Origin: an uncultured Chlorobiaceae bacterium
GTDB lineage: Bacteria > Bacteroidota > Chlorobiia > Chlorobiales > Chlorobiaceae
Assembly (NCBI GenBank): GCA_903865705.1
Contig: CAIPKT010000145.1
Span: forward strand, 1 to 36,752
DNA length: 36,752 nucleotides
Direction of reading: 5' to 3'
Part shown: positions 25,679-34,503 of the stretch, in pieces
How the letters are laid out: every line of letters begins with the position of its first letter
How positions within the stretch are numbered: position 1 is the stretch's first letter
Made by a program: the position numbers and the translations under genes
Notes under the pieces: generated by a model
Database searches by the model: none
Seen by the model: only the letters and a program-made list of their open reading frames with translations
What the model was told of the DNA's origin: nothing

Positions 25679-26602
25679 ATGAAACAAAATACTCAGCTTG
25701 CCATAGCCCTGCCCACCTATAATCGGGCAGAGTATCTTGATCTCTGCCTGACAGTGAACTTGCCCATGCTGAAGCAGTGGGCAATTCCTCTCTTCATTTC
25801 AGACAACGGTTCAACCGATCACACAAGAGAGGTTGTCGAAAAGCATTCCCTTGAGTACCCGTTTATTCATTATTACCGGAATGAGGTAACAATAGGGCCG
25901 GATGAAAATTTTGAAAAAGTGCTCTGTTATCCGCAAACGGAGTACATCTGGTTGCTTGGCGATACTTATCGCCTTCCTTCAGAGGAGGCGATTGCCGTAC
26001 TCCTGCAATCGGTCATGCATGAGTCTTTTGATGCTTTTATTTTTAACGTTGCTGGCAGGGCTTCAGACATTAAGGAACAGGTTTACACCGACCAGAGCAA
26101 GCTTCTTTCTGACATCGGATGGCACATGACCTGTCTCAGCTCTCTGGTTTATAGCAGGCATCTATTGGATAACGCCGACTTTAGGCGGTATCATGATACA
26201 AACTTTATGCAGTTGGGTATTATTCTTGAATATATAGCAAATAAGCCGTTTCGTATCAATTGGTTCCCTCACTATTCCGTGACGGGTCTTGCCATAGCAG
26301 GGGCAAAAAAACAGAGCTGGGAAGCGCTGACGTTTGATATCTGGACCAAACGGTGGGCAAATTTCATTTTTTCACTTCCACCCGCTTATTCTCTCGACAG
26401 TAAGCTGAAATGTATTATGGATCACGGGCTTAAATCCGAAGTCTTTACCTTTAAAGCATTGACGCGGTTAAGGAAAAAAAATATCCTCAACCTTGCTGCC
26501 TATCATCAGTACTCAAGGTATTTTCCTTTTACAATCGCGATTCCTTCATCACTGCTTCGACTCATTGCTTTTCTTCCTGGATGGGTTTGCAGAATATTTT
26601 GA
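25679..26602 (+). CDS. GT2 family glycosyltransferase
   Basis: The 307-residue protein has an N-terminal GT-A domain: LAIALPTYNRAEYLDLCL, the ISDNGSTDHTREVV nucleotide-binding turn, and IWLLGDTYRLP in place of a DxD at about residue 95. The C-terminal half is not a membrane domain apart from one short hydrophobic stretch near the end (PFTIAIPSSLLRLIAFLPGWV). It probably transfers a sugar from a nucleotide donor onto the growing lipid-linked glycan at the cytoplasmic face. Donor and acceptor are unknown. Confidence 0.88.
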   Translation: MKQNTQLAIALPTYNRAEYLDLCLTVNLPMLKQWAIPLFISDNGSTDHTREVVEKHSLEYPFIHYYRNEVTIGPDENFEKVLCYPQTEYIWLLGDTYRLPSEEAIAVLLQSVMHESFDAFIFNVAGRASDIKEQVYTDQSKLLSDIGWHMTCLSSLVYSRHLLDNADFRRYHDTNFMQLGIILEYIANKPFRINWFPHYSVTGLAIAGAKKQSWEALTFDIWTKRWANFIFSLPPAYSLDSKLKCIMDHGLKSEVFTFKALTRLRKKNILNLAAYHQYSRYFPFTIAIPSSLLRLIAFLPGWVCRIF

Positions 26603-26742
26603 TTTCATACCATACCAAAGAGAGTGTCAAAATATCTTGCTTGTGAGGGCCCTTGAGTGAATTTTGTTTATAACTCTCTGATGGAGTACCTTGTGCATTG
26701 TTATCAGTCACTCTTGTTTAATCTATTGTTTTCTCTATCTGC

Positions 26743-28665
26743 ATGAAGCTGTTTGTCCGCATACTGCGTTATCTAGCCCCATCAAAAGGAAAAATTGCTC
26801 TTGTCATCGTCGTCAGCATGATGACCTCGCTGCTTGGTGTTGTTTCAATCTATTCGGTGCTTCCTCTCCTGAATGCGGTCTTTACCTCCGACAGAACCAG
26901 TGCTCCTATTCATCCCGCCTCTGTGCCGTTGGTAGCAAAAAGTTTCAAAAATACAAGCGGTCTTAGCCCGGTTAGCATTAACGGGATTGATACCGACAAG
27001 CTGAAGGCTTCGGTTACGGATGCATTTGCAAATGCGTTCCATGCCGAAACCAAAGAGCAAACGCTGCTTAATATCAGCCTTTTCTTGATTTCAGCATTTG
27101 CTCTGAAGAACTTTTTTGTTTACATGAACGGTCAGATCATTTTCAGGATCCAGACCAAGACTGCCAAGAAGCTTCGCGATGATGTGTTCAGCAACATCAT
27201 TGAAATGCACCTTGATTATTTCAACAAGAACCGGGTTGGCAACCTGATGAACCTGGTTTACAATGATGTGCAGTCGGTAAACGATACGGTCAGCTCAACG
27301 TTTGTCAATTTTTTGCAAAACCCGTTTTCGGTATTTGTCTACGTTACAGTTCTTGTTGTTTTGAGCTGGAAACTCACCATTTTTGCAACGGTTACCTCGC
27401 TGCTCATTTTTTTTGTGATCCGCATTATTGGTAAACAGGTAAAGGGGCTTGCTGGAAGTTTCCGTACCAAAATGGGGGATATGAATTCCGTGCTGCAGGA
27501 AAAATTCAGCGGTATCAAGGTTATCAAGTCGAGCGCATTCGAAAATATTGAGCTCGAACGTTTTCAGGCCTTTACCCGCGAGTTCCGCAATCTCGATATT
27601 CAAATAGCACGGCTTCGCAATATTATAGGACCATTAAATGAAACGCTGCTTGTGGCAGCTATTGCACTTGTGCTCTGGTTTGGCGGGTTGCAGGTGTTTG
27701 AGGGCAAGATGACCTCCTCTGAGCTTATTCTCTTTGCCTTTACCCTCTATTCAACGATGGGGCCTATCAAGAAGTTTGGGGATGTTAATAACCAGATAGC
27801 GGTTGGTATCGTCTCTGCAGAGCGTTTGTTTGAATTGCTCGATACTGTGCCGGATATCGTTAATGGCACGCGTTCGATCAAGGGTTTTTCGCATGATATC
27901 CGTTTTGAGGATGTCTGTTTCAAATACAGCAAGGATGCTGATGCTCCCAATATTCTGGATCATGTCTCTTTTGAGATCAAGAAAGGGGAGATGGTTGCTC
28001 TTGTTGGTCAGTCCGGCTCGGGAAAGTCGACAACGGTTGATCTTTTGCTGCGCTTCTACGATGTTGATTCAGGACATATTACCATTGACGGGGTGGATAT
28101 TCGCGAATATGATTTCAAGCAGTTGCGCCGCATGATTGGTGTGGTCAGTCAGGAGGTGATTTTGTTTAACGACACCATCAAGGCTAATATTGCTTATGGT
28201 ACTCATGACGAAGTCGGTCCTGAGAGGGTCATTGTGGCGGCTAAAATGGCGAATGCGCATCAGTTTATTGAAGAGAAGCCGGAGCAGTACGAGACACTGA
28301 TTGGCGACAGGGGAATTCAGCTTTCCGGCGGACAGCGGCAACGGCTGGCCATTGCGCGGGCCATGGTGAAGAATCCTGAACTGCTTATTTTTGATGAGGC
28401 AACCAGCGCTCTTGATAACGAGTCCGAAAAGGTTGTGCAGCAGGCCATTGATCATGCCCTTGAAAATCGCTCAGCCCTTGTGGTGGCACACCGTTTGTCA
28501 ACTATCAGGAATGCAGACAAGATTATTGTCATGGATCGTGGAAGGGCGGCTGAGTCAGGAAATCATGAAGAGCTTCTTCAGATCGGAGGCCTGTACAAGC
28601 ATCTTTATGATATTCAGTTTTCCGGCAAAATGGAAGAAAACGTAACATCATTACCTGCAACCTGA
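26743..28665 (+). CDS. MsbA-like ABC transporter (fused membrane and ATPase domains)
   Basis: A 640-residue half-transporter of the MsbA/lipid-exporter type. The N-terminal membrane domain (about 1-370) has six helices; a loop between helices 1 and 2 is longer than in MsbA (about 45-115). The nucleotide-binding domain has Walker A GQSGSGKST at 422, the signature LSGGQRQR at 527, Walker B LLIFDEATSALD and the H-loop VAHRLST. Such proteins flip lipid-linked oligosaccharide or lipid A-core across the inner membrane. Its place among glycosyltransferases suggests export of a lipid-linked glycan. A 140-base gap lies upstream, where a promoter could sit, but I see no convincing -35/-10 pair. Confidence 0.9.
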   Translation: MKLFVRILRYLAPSKGKIALVIVVSMMTSLLGVVSIYSVLPLLNAVFTSDRTSAPIHPASVPLVAKSFKNTSGLSPVSINGIDTDKLKASVTDAFANAFHAETKEQTLLNISLFLISAFALKNFFVYMNGQIIFRIQTKTAKKLRDDVFSNIIEMHLDYFNKNRVGNLMNLVYNDVQSVNDTVSSTFVNFLQNPFSVFVYVTVLVVLSWKLTIFATVTSLLIFFVIRIIGKQVKGLAGSFRTKMGDMNSVLQEKFSGIKVIKSSAFENIELERFQAFTREFRNLDIQIARLRNIIGPLNETLLVAAIALVLWFGGLQVFEGKMTSSELILFAFTLYSTMGPIKKFGDVNNQIAVGIVSAERLFELLDTVPDIVNGTRSIKGFSHDIRFEDVCFKYSKDADAPNILDHVSFEIKKGEMVALVGQSGSGKSTTVDLLLRFYDVDSGHITIDGVDIREYDFKQLRRMIGVVSQEVILFNDTIKANIAYGTHDEVGPERVIVAAKMANAHQFIEEKPEQYETLIGDRGIQLSGGQRQRLAIARAMVKNPELLIFDEATSALDNESEKVVQQAIDHALENRSALVVAHRLSTIRNADKIIVMDRGRAAESGNHEELLQIGGLYKHLYDIQFSGKMEENVTSLPAT

Positions 28666-28667
28666 GC

Positions 28668-29669
28668 ATGGATACGAAGTCATTCAATACTTTCATATCA
28701 GTATCAGCAATCATTGCTGTCTATAACCCGGATCTCTATTTTTTTGAAAAAGCAGTGTCATCGGTGCTTTCACAGACCTCTCCGGTGCTGGAACTTGTTC
28801 TGGTTAATGATGGCGGGAGTGAAACATTCAGAAGCGTCCTTCCTAATGACCAGCGAATCAGGGTGTTCTCAAAGCAGAATGAGGGGGTAGCTGCGACCCG
28901 CAACTTTGCTCTTCAGCAGTGCAGGGGAGAATACATAGCTTTTCTTGACCAGGATGATTACTGGTATCCCGATAAGTTGCAGGAGCAGATGGCCATGATC
29001 CTGGTACCCAGCGAACCCTGCATGGTTACCTCACCGGTTGACATTATCGATCACCGAGGTGTTTTGATAAAGAAAATCATAAAGCGGGTTCAAAAAATCT
29101 ATTTTTTGAAAGCATTTCAGGAAAAGGCTCTTCTGCACCTTGCCGAGGAAAACTTCATTTATTCATCTACTCCGCTTGTCCACAAGGCTGTTTTTCAACA
29201 TGCAGGAGGATTTGATTCTTATGCCCAGCCGCATGATGACTGGGATATGTATCTCAGAGTGGCGCTTGCCGGATTTCCGATTTATTGCTATCGTCAAAGA
29301 GCTCTTTCGGTCTGGAGGAGTCATGGTGCCAATGAATCGCGTGCTATGCAGAGTATGCTTAAATCCAAACTCCGGGTTGAAAAAAAGCTGCTGTGCACGA
29401 CTTTGTTGGAGCCTTCAGTCAGAAAGCTGCTGCAGACCAATTTACAGCTTGATTCTGTTAATCGCGTTCTCCTGCTTTATAGAGGAGATCACTATGCTCA
29501 TTTCAGAAAGTTTATTTTTCCACATATACAGGTGTTGATCAAGGAGTATTCTGCCGATCGCGGGCTTTGCAGGGAGCTCGACAACATTTTGAAGACCCGG
29601 ATACGTCAGCTCGTGTACAAGTCGGTCAGAAGGTATCTGCAGTCGTTTTATTATCAGGCAAGGCTTTAA
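28668..29669 (+). CDS. GT2 family glycosyltransferase
   Basis: A 333-residue GT2 with VSAIIAVYNPDLYFFEKAVSSVLSQT, LVNDGGS, EGVAATRNFALQQCRGEYIAFLDQDDYW (DxDD-type metal site at about residue 90) and HDDWDMYLRVALAG with the base region. The C-terminal about 90 residues are basic and helical without membrane segments. The start is two bases after the ABC gene stop, so the two are very likely cotranscribed. The substrate is unknown. Confidence 0.9.
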   Translation: MDTKSFNTFISVSAIIAVYNPDLYFFEKAVSSVLSQTSPVLELVLVNDGGSETFRSVLPNDQRIRVFSKQNEGVAATRNFALQQCRGEYIAFLDQDDYWYPDKLQEQMAMILVPSEPCMVTSPVDIIDHRGVLIKKIIKRVQKIYFLKAFQEKALLHLAEENFIYSSTPLVHKAVFQHAGGFDSYAQPHDDWDMYLRVALAGFPIYCYRQRALSVWRSHGANESRAMQSMLKSKLRVEKKLLCTTLLEPSVRKLLQTNLQLDSVNRVLLLYRGDHYAHFRKFIFPHIQVLIKEYSADRGLCRELDNILKTRIRQLVYKSVRRYLQSFYYQARL

Positions 29670-29683
29670 TTTTTTGTTTTTTT

Positions 29684-30730
29684 ATGGCCATAAAAATTCT
29701 CTGTCTGCATATTTCTGAAAATCAGGCAAGTTACCGATACCGGGTTGAGCAGTTTCTTCCATTTTGGGAGGAGTATGGTATTGAAATGCATCCGGTGAGC
29801 ATTACCGGAAAAAGCTATATTGCAAAGCTTCGGCTTGCGCTTGCAAGTAAGGAGTATGATTATGTCTGGCTTCAGAGAAAGCCGCTTTCGCTTTTTTTTG
29901 TTGCGCTTATAGCAAGCCGGTCGCGGCTTGTATATGATTACGACGATGCGCTTTATGCACGGGAAAGCTATCTCACAGGTTTGCTTAAGCCGACGCAGCC
30001 TGGATCTAAGCAAACTGTTAAGCGACTCAATACTATATTGAAACGTTCTTCTCTGGTGTTTGCTGGCAGTAAGGCACTTGCGGATTATGCACAGGGGTAT
30101 AATCCCGTCGGAACATTTCTTGTGCCTACAGCGTTTGACAAAGTCTGTTCGCCCCTCTCAGGCACAGGTCCAGGTGGCACTATTACTATAGGCTGGATTG
30201 GCAATAACCTAAATCTATTTTTTCTTTCCCTTATTGATGATGCAACATTTGCTTTGCAAAAGCGCTATCCAGCAGTAAAGTTTTCAGTTATGAGTGGTAA
30301 ACAGCCTCAGGGGTTGAAAACTCAATGGGACTTCGTCCCTTGGTCAAAGGAAGCTGAAGGACAATGGCTTCATTCAATAAATATCGGTCTGATGCCACTT
30401 GTCGATGATGAGTGGAGCAGAGGAAAGTGTGCTTTCAAGCTGCTGCAATACATGGCTCATGGTAAGCCGGTCATTGCTTCCAATGTTGGGGCGAACCGAG
30501 CCGCTGTACTCCATGGTGTCAGTGGTTATCTTGCATCCTCCTCTTCGGAGTGGTTTACTGCTCTTGATTCGCTTGTTTCCAATCAAGAGTTGCGGTGTTC
30601 AATGGGAGAGGCAAGCCTAAAGCTTTTTCTTTCAACTTATGAGCGACAAATTGTTCAGGAGCGAATAGCGGTTCTTCTGCACCGGCATTTTAACCAAAAT
30701 CTTGGAATTTGCACGAATGAAATTGTATGA
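29684..30730 (+). CDS. GT4-like glycosyltransferase
   Basis: The track ORF starts at 29567, inside the GT2 gene. The better start is ATG 29684 (MAIKILCLHISENQASYRYRVEQF), 14 bases after the GT2 stop, giving 348 residues. It has the GT-B layout: LVYDYDDALYA in the N-terminal domain, IGWIGNNLN in the linker, KLLQYMAHGKPVIASNVGANRAAV and GVSGYLA in the C-terminal donor-binding domain. The usual EGxP...E motif is replaced by W-SRGKCAFKLLQYM. Its last dozen codons run antisense to a truncated heptosyltransferase on the other strand, so the C terminus may have been changed by a rearrangement. It is the last + strand gene. Confidence 0.85.
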   Translation: MAIKILCLHISENQASYRYRVEQFLPFWEEYGIEMHPVSITGKSYIAKLRLALASKEYDYVWLQRKPLSLFFVALIASRSRLVYDYDDALYARESYLTGLLKPTQPGSKQTVKRLNTILKRSSLVFAGSKALADYAQGYNPVGTFLVPTAFDKVCSPLSGTGPGGTITIGWIGNNLNLFFLSLIDDATFALQKRYPAVKFSVMSGKQPQGLKTQWDFVPWSKEAEGQWLHSINIGLMPLVDDEWSRGKCAFKLLQYMAHGKPVIASNVGANRAAVLHGVSGYLASSSSEWFTALDSLVSNQELRCSMGEASLKLFLSTYERQIVQERIAVLLHRHFNQNLGICTNEIV

Positions 30731-30961
30731 AGCTTTGCTGAAGGTAATAATATGAATTTCAAGTTTCGAAAACTTTGCTCCAATCATTTTAAGCAGTGGT
30801 GTGAGTAGCACCGAGTCGCCAAGCTTGTCCTGAGCCAGAATTGCAATGGAGCGAAGCTCCCTTGTAAAAGAGTTGCGGTGACTTTTTCGGGGAGCAGCGA
30901 ACTTCAGAAATCTGGCAAATGCCTGGCGGAGCTCTCTCTTTTTCTTTTTTTTTGGTTTCAC
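30632..30961 (-). pseudogene. Truncated GT9 heptosyltransferase (N-terminal fragment)
   Basis: The 109-codon ORF aligns with the N terminus of the intact heptosyltransferase at 33290-34351. Shared blocks include KKKR-LRR/Q-FAR, the near-identical ILAQ(D/E)KLGDS(V/I)LLTPLL, and KLEIH...F(T/S)KAS. Similarity ends near residue 90, at about position 30690, close to the end of the convergent GT4 gene. The remaining 70% of the protein is missing, so it cannot be functional. Its ATG overlaps the stop of the upstream GT4 gene, the same coupling an intact GT4-GT9 operon would show. The fragment marks a deletion or recombination breakpoint. Confidence 0.8.
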
Positions 30962-32052
30962 AGATCAGTTGTTTTTTCCACCAGTTTTTGCTGCAAATAT
31001 TCTTCAAGTTTATTGCCCATAGCGTTCATGGTGAACTCACGCGTTACTCGTTCATATCCGGATTTGCCGAACTCTGCAAGGGTCTCTGGTTTGTCGATGA
31101 TCTTCGCTATTGCATCAGCAAGGGCTTCAGGTTGTTTTGGCGGAACGATTATTCCGGTTTTGCCATCAACCATCAGTTCTCGGGCTCCGTTAACATCTGT
31201 AGCAATGACAGCTTTCTGCATAGCCATAGCTTCCATGACAACGTTTGGCATTCCTTCAAAGAGTGAGGCAAGTACAAAAAGATCACATCCTTTCAGGTAA
31301 GGGTAGATATTGTCAGTAAATCCCATAAAGATGAAGGAGTCTTCAAGGCCGGCATTTACAACCTGTTTTTTTAGATCAGCGTCAAGTTTCCCTTCGCCTG
31401 AAATGGCAAAGATGAGGTCAGTTCGAGTTTTTTTCAGGATTGCTGCTGCGTCAATCAGATAAGTGAATCCCTTTTGTTCAGAGAGTCTACCGGCACTGTA
31501 AATTATTTTTTTGCCAGGGAAGCGTAATGAAAAATCATTTGCAATAATTTTCTCCGGAATGGTAATTCCATTGTAGATGACTTTGACAAAATCGGCATCA
31601 AACCAGCCGTAGTTCTTGTATGATTCCTTGATAGTGTTGCTGTTGGTTATGATGCCATTAACCAATTGTGTCAAGGTAACTTTATGTTTCCATTTATTTC
31701 CACAGAGCAACATCCCGTGGCGGGCAAGAACAACTGGTGTTTTCACAAGCCGAGCCGCAAAACCAGCGACCCTGACATCTTTATTAAGGTTACATATCAG
31801 AACATCAATGGCATGTTTTTTTAGAAAAATCGCAATTTTTAACGTACTGAGGGGGCTTATATCTCCGCGAATCTCAAATACCGTTGTCTTTACACCGTTA
31901 GCTGTCGCGTAATCGAGGATTTTTGAGTTTTTTTTGCTTCCAAGAACGACATTATGCCCTCGTTTTGAAAGCTCTTTTGCAGCATTTACCATCCATTTTT
32001 CTCCGCCGCCAAATTTGTCGCGACCGATAGAGTTGCTGAAGAGAATGTTCAT
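30958..32052 (-). CDS. GT4 family glycosyltransferase
   Basis: A 364-residue GT-B enzyme. The N terminus MNILFSNSIGRDKFGGGEKWMVNAAKEL has the donor/acceptor loop GGGEKW. The C-terminal domain shows YSAGRLSEQKGFTYLIDA, ISGEGKL, and the EGMPNVVMEAMAMQKAVIATDVNGA motif (E-x7-E) typical of GT4. It shares many blocks with the two GT4 proteins upstream in this strand, suggesting family expansion. It likely adds a hexose or heptose to the LPS core or O-chain, given the heptosyltransferases nearby. Its stop overlaps the start of the truncated GT9. Confidence 0.9.
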   Translation of the reverse strand: MNILFSNSIGRDKFGGGEKWMVNAAKELSKRGHNVVLGSKKNSKILDYATANGVKTTVFEIRGDISPLSTLKIAIFLKKHAIDVLICNLNKDVRVAGFAARLVKTPVVLARHGMLLCGNKWKHKVTLTQLVNGIITNSNTIKESYKNYGWFDADFVKVIYNGITIPEKIIANDFSLRFPGKKIIYSAGRLSEQKGFTYLIDAAAILKKTRTDLIFAISGEGKLDADLKKQVVNAGLEDSFIFMGFTDNIYPYLKGCDLFVLASLFEGMPNVVMEAMAMQKAVIATDVNGARELMVDGKTGIIVPPKQPEALADAIAKIIDKPETLAEFGKSGYERVTREFTMNAMGNKLEEYLQQKLVEKTTDL

Positions 32053-32117
32053 GAATGTTACCGATTGCGTTTTGGTTCTGAATATTTCATCCGTTTCTAT
32101 TGGGATGAGGATAAATT

Positions 32118-33173
32118 CTACTGTTTAATTGTTTTGAAGAAATTGACCATATCGGTTTCCATTTTTTCAAGCGAAAACTTTTTTTGAGCGATAGCTTTCG
32201 CATTAACTGCCAATCTTTTCCTTAATCCGGTATTACTGTAAAGAAGAAATAGGTGGTCAGCCAGATGTTGTTCATCGCCATAATCCACGAACAGACACTC
32301 CTGATTATCTCGTAACACCTCTTCTACTCCTCCAGCCTTCGTGGAGATAATCGCATTGTCAAGCAATGCTGCTTCCAGAGTGGCATAAGGAATCCCCTCA
32401 TTTTTTGAGGTCAGAGCAAAGACATCGCTTGCTGCAAGGTAAGGATAAGGATTTTTTACGAACCCTGTAAACGTCACCAAACGTTCAATCTTAAGCGAAA
32501 TAGCAAGTTTTTTCAATGCTTCAAGTTCTCCTCCAGCTCCAATGATAAGCAACCCGGAATTGGTGATGTTATGTTTTTGGACAAATACGGCAAACCCTTT
32601 TATAAGAAAATCAAATCCTTTTCTCTCGCTCAGTTCTCCTAAAGAGGTGATGAGATAGTCAAATTTTTTCTGAACAGGCGGTTGTAAGCTATTGATGTCA
32701 ATCGAAAGTCCATTTGGAATGACTGCAATATTTTCTGCTTTGATATAGGCCGACTGCAATAACACATTCTTGATCATGTGCGCATTAACCATAATCCCGC
32801 TCGCTAGTTTATTATAAACTAAGTTGTTAATAATAGTGTTTTTTAAATCGCGAACAATTCCGAGAATCATGATGTTTTTTGTACCGGTTAGCTTGCAAGC
32901 AATTCCGGCTAGAAAATAATCTTTTCGTTTGGTTGGGACTACAATATCAATACGATGTTGCTTAATGATGGTAACAAGCTTTGCAAGAGTATAAAAGTCT
33001 GCCTCATTACAAAAAGGCAGTTGGTATTTTTCGCAGTTGAAGCGCTCTCCGATCACATCTTTCCGATACGCGATGACGATATGATGTTTTAGTGCTAAAA
33101 CGCGAGCAGCATTTAACACCCAAGCCTCATTACCGCCCCATTTTCTTGCCGAACAGGTGAAGAGAATGTTCAT
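32118..33173 (-). CDS. GT4 family glycosyltransferase
   Basis: The 351-residue protein starts MNILFTCSARKWGGNEAWVLNAARVL. It has VPTKRKDYFLAGIACKLTG in the N-terminal half, and TSLGELSERKGFDFLIKGFAVF, IIGAGGELEAL and TSKNEGIPYATLEAALLDNAIISTKAGGVEEV (E-x7-E) in the donor-binding half. The middle block TKRKDY-(F/M)-(L/I)-AG is almost the same as in the GT4 at 35598, so these two are close paralogues. A role in LPS core or O-chain assembly is likely from context. The gap to the next gene is only 65 bases. Confidence 0.9.
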   Translation of the reverse strand: MNILFTCSARKWGGNEAWVLNAARVLALKHHIVIAYRKDVIGERFNCEKYQLPFCNEADFYTLAKLVTIIKQHRIDIVVPTKRKDYFLAGIACKLTGTKNIMILGIVRDLKNTIINNLVYNKLASGIMVNAHMIKNVLLQSAYIKAENIAVIPNGLSIDINSLQPPVQKKFDYLITSLGELSERKGFDFLIKGFAVFVQKHNITNSGLLIIGAGGELEALKKLAISLKIERLVTFTGFVKNPYPYLAASDVFALTSKNEGIPYATLEAALLDNAIISTKAGGVEEVLRDNQECLFVDYGDEQHLADHLFLLYSNTGLRKRLAVNAKAIAQKKFSLEKMETDMVNFFKTIKQ

Positions 33174-33289
33174 AGATTCTGGTTACAATTTTTTGTCATG
33201 GCATCGTTTGTCGTCATGCTTTTATAAGCTACTAAGATACTTAATTGATGCCACTCTGTATTTTTCTGACGCCGTTTTTTTGCAATCTG

Positions 33290-34351
33290 TTATTTCTGTT
33301 TTAACCGGTCTTCATGCAACTTTTTTTGCAATGCTGAGGATACGGTTTGCACATCAATGTCGGCGACTGTTGATGTGCGGGAAATGATCTGTTCAAAGTC
33401 AATCAGATAGGGGCTGAATCGCGAGAGATCCTGAGCCGCTTCTCGGTAAAGAGCGATAACCGGAATATTGTAGCATGAGGCAACGTGAACCATTGATGTG
33501 TCGGGAGTTACGAGGAGTTTCAGCATTTTGACAAGCAGTCCGGCTTCATAGATGTTGGCTGTCAGGGGTGAGCTGGTGACATTGCTGTGCGTCCGTTCTA
33601 TCCGTTGCTTCATTTCACTATCTTCAGGTGCTGAAAACACTATGAATTGCTCTTCAGGAAACGCGGCAATAAGTTCTGACCACTTCTTTTCAGGCCATTG
33701 ACGCAGCGGGCCTCCGGCGCTTATATTGAGTCCGGTAAAGATTCCGCTCTTCATTCTTTCTATAAATGACTTCATAATGCCCGATACCGGCGCTGGAGGT
33801 ATATAGGGCCGGCACTCTTCTTCTGTGGCGTTGATTGAAAGCAGTGAGAGCAATGAGCAGTTTTTCAGAGCCATCTGGGTATTAAACTCTATCGCTATGA
33901 GATGGTTGAAGAGTCCTTCATGGTAGGGATTTTTGAGTCCGGTTTTGAAACGGGCACGGATAAGTAGGGTCTGCAGCAGAAAGTGAGTTGAGGGGCTGTC
34001 TTTTGTATTGAACAGGATATCGAATTTTCTTGAAAGCACATTCCGGTAATAGGTGGCAAAGTTTTTTTTTACCTCATGAATTGCGGTGATATGAGGGTCA
34101 TTCCGGAAAAATTGCGCCGATGCTTTGGTGAAGCAGCATAAGTGGATTTCAAGATTAGGAAAATGATGGCGCAGGTTGCGCAGAAGTGGCGTCAGCAGGA
34201 TAGAATCTCCGAGTTTTTCCTGAGCCAGGATGACAATGGAGTCCAGTTGTCCTGTAAATGGTTGGTTTGAAAGCTCTTTGTGAGCAAGCAACTGTAGCGC
34301 CCGGGCAAAGAGTCTTCTTAAGAGCCTTTTTTTCTTTATCGGATGAGGCAT
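33290..34351 (-). CDS. GT9 family heptosyltransferase (ADP-heptose:LPS type)
   Basis: The 353-residue GT-B protein has IVILAQEKLGDSILLTPLLRNL at the N terminus, the RFKTGLKNP region, GLNISAGGPLRQWPEKKWSELI (the donor-binding GxxxxxxxW-P block) and VTPDTSMVHVASCYNIPVIALY (the TPDTSxxH motif of GT9). The family transfers L-glycero-D-manno-heptose, or in some cases other heptoses, to the inner core. A heptose pathway elsewhere in this window could make its donor, though classic GT9 enzymes use ADP-heptose, not GDP-heptose. The basic N-terminal KKKRLLRR may help membrane association. Confidence 0.9.
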   Translation of the reverse strand: MPHPIKKKRLLRRLFARALQLLAHKELSNQPFTGQLDSIVILAQEKLGDSILLTPLLRNLRHHFPNLEIHLCCFTKASAQFFRNDPHITAIHEVKKNFATYYRNVLSRKFDILFNTKDSPSTHFLLQTLLIRARFKTGLKNPYHEGLFNHLIAIEFNTQMALKNCSLLSLLSINATEEECRPYIPPAPVSGIMKSFIERMKSGIFTGLNISAGGPLRQWPEKKWSELIAAFPEEQFIVFSAPEDSEMKQRIERTHSNVTSSPLTANIYEAGLLVKMLKLLVTPDTSMVHVASCYNIPVIALYREAAQDLSRFSPYLIDFEQIISRTSTVADIDVQTVSSALQKKLHEDRLKQK

Positions 34352-34503
34352 GTTGTTGGGTAGTTCGATCAGGATTATTTATGGGTTCCAGATCAATATT
34401 CAGAGGTGGTGATCAGGTTGCCGGTTTATGGAAATCATGGAGAATATCGACAATTTTCTCTCGAATGCGTGTTCTTTCAAATCCCTCTGTAAAGATTACT
34501 CCT

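Noticed and set aside
26603-26742. Promoter before the ABC transporter (TATAAC near 26670)
   Set aside because: No -35-like hexamer lies at an acceptable distance, so I do not call it.
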